Positions 57,384-64,000 of a stretch of 64,000 nt of DNA are shown one piece after another. The stretch comes from Candidatus Megaera endosymbiont of Mesostigma viride (GTDB lineage: Bacteria > Pseudomonadota > Alphaproteobacteria > Rickettsiales > Rickettsiaceae). Each line of letters opens with the position of its first letter. Position 1 is the first letter of the stretch. The DNA lies in NCBI GenBank assembly GCA_020410825.1, contig CP084576.1:1364001-1428000 (forward strand), read 5' to 3'. The notes under the pieces were generated by a model. That model was not told the DNA's origin. It worked only from the letters and a program-made list of their open reading frames with translations, and made no database searches. The translations under genes and the position numbers were made by a program.

Positions 57384-59213
57384 TTATTGAAGAATCAAGA
57401 ATTTTTGTTTAGAAGATACTATTTCTTTACTAAGATAAAGCTGCTTTAAAAACTTTGGAATAGAATGATACACAAAATCGCATGACTCTACTTTTAAAAT
57501 ATTTGTTGCATTAGTTAGTATAGGTAGTTCTGTTAAAAAGTATTGTGCAGCTATGTTTTTATGAAATTCTTCTATTTTATGATCTTTAGTGTTATTATTC
57601 AACAATACCCACTCAGTAACCTCTAAACAATTTTGTCTAAATTGTTTATCAGAAATGAATTTGTGTGAATATATATGATATATGTCTTGAAAAGATTTCT
57701 CGTGTTTTAACTGAGAAATAGTATGTACTCTAATTTGGTCTTTTTTTTGTGGATGATTATTATAAAAATAAGATAACGCTGTATAAGTTTTATTGAGAGT
57801 ATAATTATCCTGCTTTTTTATTTTTCTTCCAATTCGTGATTCTGTATATCCCAAAGCTTCAAAAGTATATCTAGAAATTTCATCAGGAATAAATATAGCA
57901 AAATCATTATATCTGCTATTTATCCATTCACAGATTTTTAGAATTTTCTCAGTAGAGAAATAACTATTGAATGGACTAATACCAATTAAAGCAAATGGTT
58001 CTTTTTTGATAGGATTTGTATATTCTTCTAAATTCTTTCTGATAATATTGTTGTACTCACCTTTATCTTCAGTGTTCTTATCTATATTATTAAAATTATT
58101 AGAAGACAAACTTACCGGAAGAGTAAAATTAAAAGTGGTACCTGATCTTAATATATTATTTTCAACCCAAATATTTCCTAAATGTGCCTCAATAATTTCT
58201 TTGCATATAGCAAGCCCCAATCCAACACCCCAATCTTTTGAACTAGTAATACTACTTTCAACAAATGGATCAAATATAGATCCTAACTCGTTTTCGGGAA
58301 TTCCGACTCCTTCATCTCGAATACAAAATTGTACTGCCGGTATTTCAGTGTCTTTTAAGTATGTTTTGTACAAACTAATCGTTATTGCTTTGTTTTTATT
58401 TGAATATTGAATAGCATTCATCATTAAGTTATTAATCACTCGGGTAATTAATTTTTGATCAAATGCAAAACAGTAATCGTCAAAATGGTTCATCTCTATA
58501 TTTACTTTTACATCGCAATAGTTTTCTTGATATTGTTTGACTGTATCTTTTACAAAATTAGAAAAGTTAGCAAATGTTAGTTCAAGTTGTATCCTATCTT
58601 TAAAAAAAATAGATGCATCAAAGACATTAAGAATAAATTGAGATAGTTGACTTGTTTTATTGAATATTAATTCCATATTTTGACGTTTCGCTACATCATC
58701 CAATTGATCCCATTTATCTCTTGATAATTGGGATAATGATAAAATATTACTCAAAGGGATTCGTGATTCCTGACTAAACTTATCAAGAAATCTATTTTTG
58801 ATAGATGAGTATTTATTTAAGTACATTTCAGTTTGCTTAAATTCTTCTTCAAATCGCTTATAATGTGTAATATCAATTGATACTCCTATAATGCCTATAA
58901 CATCACCATTTTCATTAAGTAGAGGACTCTTTGAACTTAAAAATATCTTCTTAATACCTCCATAAACTATTGCTGTTTCCTCTATTTTATATTCTTTAAG
59001 GTTATTTATAACCCACAAATCTACTTCTCTAATCTTATTTGCTTGATTTTTCCAAGGAAGTAAATAGTCTGTGTTTCCTATTATTTGATTACGGCTCATT
59101 CCGGCCATTTTTGACATGTACTTATTACAGCCAATATATTTACCAGATAAATCTTTCCAATATATGCTAGCGTCTACAGCATCAATTATTTGGTAATCAA
59201 TCATATTTTTCAT
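57384..59213 (-). CDS. PAS sensor/pseudo-histidine kinase fused to a tRNA-dependent cyclodipeptide synthase
   Basis: The protein has 609 residues in three parts. PAS/PAC lies at about 8-120 (DASIYWKDLSGKYIGCNKYM; GVSIDITHYKRFEEEF). HisKA/HATPase lies at 138-370: N-box NNLMMNAIQ (261-269), DEGVGIP (300-306), GVGLGLAICKE. The H-box reads FSQESRIPL, with Gln148 in place of His. Residues 400-609 are a cyclodipeptide synthase, which joins two aminoacyl-tRNA amino acids into a diketopiperazine. It has Ser413 (GISPFNSYFS), Tyr558 and Glu562 (YFLTE), and Tyr582-His583, with Asn416. These are the NYH-subfamily marks, and spacing matches AlbC Tyr178/Glu182/Tyr202. No membrane helix is seen. Confidence 0.88.
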   Translation of the reverse strand: MKNMIDYQIIDAVDASIYWKDLSGKYIGCNKYMSKMAGMSRNQIIGNTDYLLPWKNQANKIREVDLWVINNLKEYKIEETAIVYGGIKKIFLSSKSPLLNENGDVIGIIGVSIDITHYKRFEEEFKQTEMYLNKYSSIKNRFLDKFSQESRIPLSNILSLSQLSRDKWDQLDDVAKRQNMELIFNKTSQLSQFILNVFDASIFFKDRIQLELTFANFSNFVKDTVKQYQENYCDVKVNIEMNHFDDYCFAFDQKLITRVINNLMMNAIQYSNKNKAITISLYKTYLKDTEIPAVQFCIRDEGVGIPENELGSIFDPFVESSITSSKDWGVGLGLAICKEIIEAHLGNIWVENNILRSGTTFNFTLPVSLSSNNFNNIDKNTEDKGEYNNIIRKNLEEYTNPIKKEPFALIGISPFNSYFSTEKILKICEWINSRYNDFAIFIPDEISRYTFEALGYTESRIGRKIKKQDNYTLNKTYTALSYFYNNHPQKKDQIRVHTISQLKHEKSFQDIYHIYSHKFISDKQFRQNCLEVTEWVLLNNNTKDHKIEEFHKNIAAQYFLTELPILTNATNILKVESCDFVYHSIPKFLKQLYLSKEIVSSKQKFLILQ

Positions 59214-59366
59214 AGATCTTAAGTAAAAAAGGAATTAGTTTTAAATTATTAAAATATGACAGAATTGCAAGCTAATTTTTAGATATACGAATAATTCTTT
59301 TGGTACTGTTAACAAATGTTTGCAAATAGGGAGTCGAGAGTAAACTGCAATAAAAAAGTAGGATAA

Positions 59367-60043
59367 GTGATGGATAAAAGTCTCTACCCAATAGAACGGA
59401 ATTTGTTTGACAGCTTAGTTCAACCGACTATAGAAAAAAGTTATATATGGAAAGGAAGGCTGCCGAAGATAAGTTATTATGAGGTATTTTGTGCAATATT
59501 ATATGTATTAGGGACTGGAATACCATGGAAGGATTTACCGAAATGCTTCGGCAATGGGCATATTATCTATTTAGATCTTCAGCAACAAAAGAAATTTAAA
59601 ATGAATGTAGTTTTATACGACTCAAGTAGTTTTAAGTTTCACCGTCACGGCAGCGGCTTAAAAAAAGGCAGTAGTTAAAAGGTAGGAGCGTATCTGGCAT
59701 GACAACAAAGTTGTACTTGGCAATAACGCCTAATCTTCAAATTATAGACTGCTTCCTGATGGACGGTAACACCGATGATATTAGCATTGCAGGTGCGCTA
59801 ACGGCATACATATCCGGGTGCTACGTTATAGAAGATAAAGAATATGATTGTAATAACCACAGACAAAATCTCCTGTCTAATAATAATATTCCTGTAATTC
59901 CGGGACGTAAAAATAGGAAGGAGGCTATTTTATACGATAAAACTAAGTATAAGCTAAGATTGTTGATTGAAAACTTCTTTACAAAGCTAAAGAAAACAGC
60001 GGATTATCTATGCGTTTTGATAAGTTGGATAGCGCTTTCCTAG
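59367..60043 (+). pseudogene. IS5-family transposase, internally deleted and frameshifted
   Basis: The first frame (59369-59678) reads MDKSLYPIERNLFDSLVQPT and GTGIPWKDLPKCFGNGH. It then jumps to DLQQQKKFKMNVVLYDSSSF, missing about 20 residues usual between WHTIY and the first catalytic Asp. After a stop near 59678 a shifted frame continues with SVSGMTTKLYLAI, MDGNTDDISIAG, YVIEDKEYDCNNHRQNL and LLIENFFTKLKK (C-terminal Glu). It cannot be functional as a whole. It lies between the sensor-CDPS gene and the ankyrin gene. Confidence 0.8.
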
Positions 60044-60504
60044 CTTTTATTGCTTTTGCTGCTATTAAACTATACCTAGTCCTTCAGCTATTCATCTACT
60101 TTCTTAACCAAAGTTGGAGTTAATAGAGTTGATCTAATTGCATAATCAACACCAACATCTTTTTTTGCTGTCTCCACAGCCTCCTATAACCTTAGATGTT
60201 ATTAAAGGATTTTGAACAGCTGATTGAGGTGAAGTTTCTATATCGTTTGATAAATCTAAAAATTTTATTTTTTAATCAATTATAAGTGTAGTATATTTCG
60301 TAATTAATACGAAACTCGCATTTTATTTTAATAGTTCCAAAAGTTTATAACTTTCTAATGTAAAAATAGTATGATATAGAATATATCTTTCTTTTTATCT
60401 TGACTAACCTAATGGTATTTTGTACTATCACTCTTAAATTAGAGGGTAATTAGATCCAAAATAAATTGGGCTTAAACTTATAAAAAAACAAATTAAAAGT
60501 TATT
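60044..60504. other. Gene-free stretch with IS and gene debris
   Basis: 60075-60120 repeats, inverted, the sequence at about 45745-45780. On the minus strand 60130-60270 gives a broken frame (KFLDLSNDIETSPQSAVQNP, then a shift to KKDVGVDYAIRST) that looks like the remains of a protein gene I cannot identify. Near 60308-60362, GAAACTCGCATT and AACTTTCTAATG resemble decayed IS982 ends. No intact ORF is present. Confidence 0.4.
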
Positions 60505-62931
60505 ATGAAGCAAGTGTTAATTAATGAACTAGATAAACCTTTAATAGATGTACCAAAGCTTAACAGTTTTATTGAAAATGGTAAACCATATAAATTATTT
60601 GGTTTTATAGATTGGGGTGTTGAATCAATAGGACTTTTTGAGATATATAAAGGACAAAATATATTTCATTATTTATCCCATAAGGGTGTGCTATCAATGG
60701 TTCTTCCAACTTTTTTTGGAAGTAAATCACAAGACATATTATCAAGGGAGAAATCTTCATTTTCTAAATTAAACGAATGTATAAATAGCGTAAATTTATC
60801 TGGATTGACCCCAGCACATATAGCAGTAATTCATAATCCAACTGCTTTACAAACTTTAAGTCAAGTGGGAGCCATTTTAACAAGTGAAGGTTATACTGCT
60901 ATTCTTCAAAAAAACGGTGGTAGAGCTGTAGCTTTCTCTCCTTTAGAATATATATTTCGAGACGAACCAACAGCGCATAATTTTTTTACACAAAGTATAC
61001 GTGCCGGTTGTGTAGACATTTTTGCTTTGTTTAATAAAGAACATCACGTGGTCCAAGTACAGTTTTTGAGATACCTTCCATACGTAGTACAAGAAATTAA
61101 TAAGGTTAATACAGCTAACTCTAGTAATGTTTTTAGTGTAATATTTCAAGATTACTGGTCTGATATTTTAACTGTTGATCATAGCAGTTTTATAAAAGTA
61201 ATGCGATTAATGAATATATTAAATGATCAAAATAAAGATTGGAATTTATCAATAGAAGATTGGTCTCATTTATTAAGTGTTGAAAATTTTGAGAATTTTT
61301 CTCAGATACGTCAATGTATATTACATAAATGTGCTGCCAAGTTCCTAGATGGCACCTTGTCTGCTATGCAATTAGAAGATTTTATTAAAGTCGACGCAAT
61401 TGAGGGTGGTAAATTTCAACAATTAAAATATTATTTTGTAGAAGGATCCCTAAATCCTTTAGGTTTTGTTGAAGTTAGCGCAGTAGGTTTAATTGTAGAT
61501 GGGGATATACCTACTAATCCTGTTAAACATGGAGTACCACTAATAGCTTTAGATAGTGCTGTAGTACTTAGTTCTGTAAACTCAGGGGCACGCCATTCAG
61601 TAGATCATTCGGCATTAGAGCATAAAGCAAGAGAACTAGGTAGTGTTGAATCTCAAAAGATTAGCGTAATTTCCACCCCTAGTTTAAGTCTATTATCAGA
61701 ACCAGTTGACAGACCCTCTATAAAACCTAAAGCTGTTACGAAAGTAGTTAGCATACACGATTATGCAGAAAGTGTGACGAGTTGTTTGCAAGGAAGTAAA
61801 AAATGTACTGAACATTTAACTTATGATCTCGGAATAAATTATACTCAATTACATTCTTTTATATCTATGTTAGCTTTACCAGGTGATTATTTTGGAAAAG
61901 TCTTACATGTTGCTGCGAAACAGCTTGGTGTAGCTACTAAAAATACACGTGATTTTTTAAGTGAATATATAGGAGAGTTAGAAGCACATGATCTTTTGAC
62001 AACTGATAATAGCAGAAAATTAAGTGCTTATGGCTTAGCGTGTGCCAGGGATCAAGTTGATCTAGCAAAACTATTATTAAATAAAGGATTTGAGTTAGGA
62101 GTATACTCAGGAAGTACCAATAGTATATTCGAAATACCTATTAAGTATAATAGTATAAGTATAATAGAATATTTGTTAAACGAACAGGATAGTATCATAA
62201 TAGATTGGCATTATATTTTGTCTCAAGCAATAAAATATGCTAATATCAAAGCCGTAGAATGCTATATTAACTCTGGAAGTGATATAATACAAGGTATCAC
62301 TGATAGAGGTGGTTTATCTACAGAACATGGGAAATATAATATCTTGAATAAAGCATTGGATGGTTTAACAGAATTATCAGAGTTAAGGCGTTTTCAAGGA
62401 GATCAAGTAAAAAAAGAAGCTGCTCTAAGAAAAATACCAAAATTATGTGAATGCATAAAAATGATGATAGAATCTGGTAAAGTTTATTATGCAGAAGAGA
62501 ATTTGACTGTTTCTAAAAAAACATTTGCTTTATTAAAAGAATTGAAGAGTGCCATTAAAATTCTATCAGACGATCCATCTATGTCTAAAATAGTAGAACC
62601 AATAAGCCTTGTAAAAGGTTTAATAATTAGCCATTATGAAAGTTGTGATTTATCTCTTATGGCACAACAATTATTAGGAAGGATAAAAAGTGATGTTGAT
62701 TATGATACTGTCAGTAATGCAACTTTTATCACTCACTTTTCTGCTCTTTCAGATTTAGGACGTAATGGACAGTTTGATGACGAATATAAAGAAAGTGTTT
62801 TACAATCAGCTGCTGTAATGGCTTCGAGCGTATCTGAAGTAAAACCTTTACTACCAGTCTCAGTGGTAGATACTAGTCTTCTTGAGAATCATCTTCCACC
62901 AGTGCTTGGGGAATCATCTGATGATATATAA
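60505..62931 (+). CDS. Ankyrin-repeat protein, putative effector
   Basis: This 808-residue protein has ankyrin-type repeats in two zones: near 95-150 (NLSGLTPAHIAVIHNPTALQ, then a second unit ending FSPLEYIF) and near 500-600 (LSAYGLACARDQVDLAKLLL, IFEIPIKYNSISIIEYLLNE). The rest is helical. It has a Ser/Pro-rich tail (LLPVSVVDTSLLENHLPPVL) and no signal peptide. It is followed 83 bp later by a TPR gene with a good ribosome site. ANK and TPR genes are standard cargo of Rickettsiales mobile elements and often encode host-directed proteins. Confidence 0.75.
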   Translation: MKQVLINELDKPLIDVPKLNSFIENGKPYKLFGFIDWGVESIGLFEIYKGQNIFHYLSHKGVLSMVLPTFFGSKSQDILSREKSSFSKLNECINSVNLSGLTPAHIAVIHNPTALQTLSQVGAILTSEGYTAILQKNGGRAVAFSPLEYIFRDEPTAHNFFTQSIRAGCVDIFALFNKEHHVVQVQFLRYLPYVVQEINKVNTANSSNVFSVIFQDYWSDILTVDHSSFIKVMRLMNILNDQNKDWNLSIEDWSHLLSVENFENFSQIRQCILHKCAAKFLDGTLSAMQLEDFIKVDAIEGGKFQQLKYYFVEGSLNPLGFVEVSAVGLIVDGDIPTNPVKHGVPLIALDSAVVLSSVNSGARHSVDHSALEHKARELGSVESQKISVISTPSLSLLSEPVDRPSIKPKAVTKVVSIHDYAESVTSCLQGSKKCTEHLTYDLGINYTQLHSFISMLALPGDYFGKVLHVAAKQLGVATKNTRDFLSEYIGELEAHDLLTTDNSRKLSAYGLACARDQVDLAKLLLNKGFELGVYSGSTNSIFEIPIKYNSISIIEYLLNEQDSIIIDWHYILSQAIKYANIKAVECYINSGSDIIQGITDRGGLSTEHGKYNILNKALDGLTELSELRRFQGDQVKKEAALRKIPKLCECIKMMIESGKVYYAEENLTVSKKTFALLKELKSAIKILSDDPSMSKIVEPISLVKGLIISHYESCDLSLMAQQLLGRIKSDVDYDTVSNATFITHFSALSDLGRNGQFDDEYKESVLQSAAVMASSVSEVKPLLPVSVVDTSLLENHLPPVLGESSDDI

Positions 62932-63014
62932 AGGTTATTGGAAGTGTTTATAATAAATTGGAACACTAGTTTTTAATTAGTTTAGGTAGTATTTATTTTT
63001 AAAAGGAGTAGATT

Positions 63015-64000
63015 ATGTCAAAAACACATGAAAACGCTGGAAGACTTGCACTTATGCAGGGAAATCAAGCGTATGCAGAAGGAAATTTTCCTGTAGCAGA
63101 AGAGTTATTAAAAAACGCGGTTAGAGAATATTCTCAAGCAGGAAATTCTGATGTAGTCACAGAAAATCTAGAAAAAACATACATTAATCTGTCTGCATCA
63201 TTAGTTGCCCAAAGTAAATTAGATGAAGCCATAGACGTTCTTACAGAAGCATATGATAGGGGTTTTAGATCAACAGAGTTTAATAAGAATTTTGCGGTTG
63301 CTTATTATAATTTAGGATTGCAACAAAAGGCAGGTGACTTAGATGCTGCTATTCATAGTTTTACAAGAGCTAAGAGTTATGAATCTGAGGATGCTATTAT
63401 ACTTTATAACCTTGGCCTTGCTTTACTAAGGAAAGGTGAGTATGACAGAGCTAAAATAGAATTTACTGAACTTTTAGGTAAAGAATTTTCCCAAGATGAA
63501 TTTCCTTTAGAACTTCAGATAAATTCCTACTGTAAATTAATAGAGTGTCAATTACTATTAGATGAGGATGTTAATGATGTAGTAGAGTTAGCATCAAAAA
63601 TGTTTTCTAAATTAGATACTGAAGTTCAAGTAAGACATCAGGAAGAAGCTATTTTTATATACAATCGTTTAATAGCTGGGTATCTGGCTAAGAACAATGA
63701 TGAAAGTGCTACAGAAATCCTTACCTTAATAGAAGATAAAATTAATGGAATAGCTAAGAAAATAGTATTAGATTTAGAACAGTATGCTTTACATTTGTAC
63801 AATACTGGTAATCAAAAAGTTGCAATAACAATGCTCTTGACTCTTGGCCACGTTCAAAATGAAATAATTGATGCTACCTTTTTAGAAACTATCAAAGAAG
63901 ATTTAGCATCTATGTCTGATAAATTAGCTAAGGGTATGCAATCAGATGAGTTTACATTAAAAGTATTGGGTGATATAGAACACTGTGACTACGATGCAAT
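63015..64000 (+). CDS. TPR-repeat protein (runs off the window)
   Basis: The frame is open for 328 codons from ATG 63015 to the window end. AAGGAG lies 7 bp upstream. TPR units are clear: LALMQGNQAYAEGNFPVAEE, YINLSASLVAQSKLDEAIDV, FAVAYYNLGLQQKAGDLDAA, ILYNLGLALLRKGEYDRAK. After about residue 165 the helical pairs become degenerate. No signal peptide or membrane helix is seen. It is likely co-transcribed with the ankyrin gene. The C-terminus is outside the window, so any further domain is unknown. Confidence 0.85.
   Translation, partial: MSKTHENAGRLALMQGNQAYAEGNFPVAEELLKNAVREYSQAGNSDVVTENLEKTYINLSASLVAQSKLDEAIDVLTEAYDRGFRSTEFNKNFAVAYYNLGLQQKAGDLDAAIHSFTRAKSYESEDAIILYNLGLALLRKGEYDRAKIEFTELLGKEFSQDEFPLELQINSYCKLIECQLLLDEDVNDVVELASKMFSKLDTEVQVRHQEEAIFIYNRLIAGYLAKNNDESATEILTLIEDKINGIAKKIVLDLEQYALHLYNTGNQKVAITMLLTLGHVQNEIIDATFLETIKEDLASMSDKLAKGMQSDEFTLKVLGDIEHCDYDA

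Noticed and set aside
1..64000. CRISPR arrays, rRNA genes or a riboswitch
   Set aside because: No regularly spaced direct repeats, no rRNA-like sequence and no known riboswitch core were recognised while reading through.

Overview
The window looks like a piece of a Rickettsiaceae-type alphaproteobacterial genome from an obligate intracellular symbiont. The evidence is strong AT richness, NuoG-to-NuoN as one run without nuoA-F, a class I lysyl-tRNA synthetase, ubiquinone genes (coq7), NtrY/NtrX, BamA, SucA-SucB and tRNA genes with encoded CCA, together with ankyrin, TPR and coiled-coil proteins and many decayed insertion sequences. The genus cannot be fixed from sequence alone. A full-length bifunctional SpoT and two photolyases are more than the classical Rickettsia species usually keep.

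Layout. 1-4.9 kb: the start of a Gfo/Idh/MocA oxidoreductase, a decayed IS5-family element, and two inverted IS982 copies around a small XRE regulator/coiled-coil gene pair. 4.9-9.7 kb (minus strand): housekeeping genes spoT, rlmE, nusB, frr and pyrH. 9.9-21 kb (plus): nuoGHIJKLMN, birA and trmJ. 21-25.2 kb: dsbB-coq7-sixA (minus), lysS (plus), and a Cys-rich unknown protein (minus). 25.5-29.2 kb: a 1216-residue coiled-coil/ankyrin/poly-Ser protein, then tRNA-Asp. 29.8-45.3 kb: bamA, sucA, sucB, a DedA protein, an SDR, dusB-fis-like-ntrY-ntrX, a pentapeptide-repeat lipoprotein and acpS, then tRNA-Ser.

45.5-50.3 kb is a set of nested mobile elements. An IS3-family element sits in a light-related operon. 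It is split by a serine-recombinase element with perfect 29-bp inverted ends, which is itself split by an IS110 element. The IS110 element carries a readable bridge-RNA locus whose four guide segments match the actual target and donor junctions. 50.3-54.8 kb is a tightly packed operon (TIGR01777 epimerase, SDR, CPD photolyase, FeS (6-4)-type photolyase, FAD oxidoreductase) truncated at both ends by IS3-derived sequence.

55-64 kb resembles cargo of a Rickettsiales amplified genetic element (RAGE): a hydrolase-only SpoT-like protein, a ProP-like MFS transporter, a sensor-kinase gene, decayed IS6 and IS5 copies, an ankyrin protein and a TPR protein. The most striking gene is the sensor kinase at 57384-59213. 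Its C-terminal third is a tRNA-dependent cyclodipeptide synthase with all hallmark residues at canonical spacing. Its kinase H-box has Gln where the phosphoacceptor His should be. This suggests a sensor-controlled cyclic-dipeptide synthase rather than a phosphorelay kinase.
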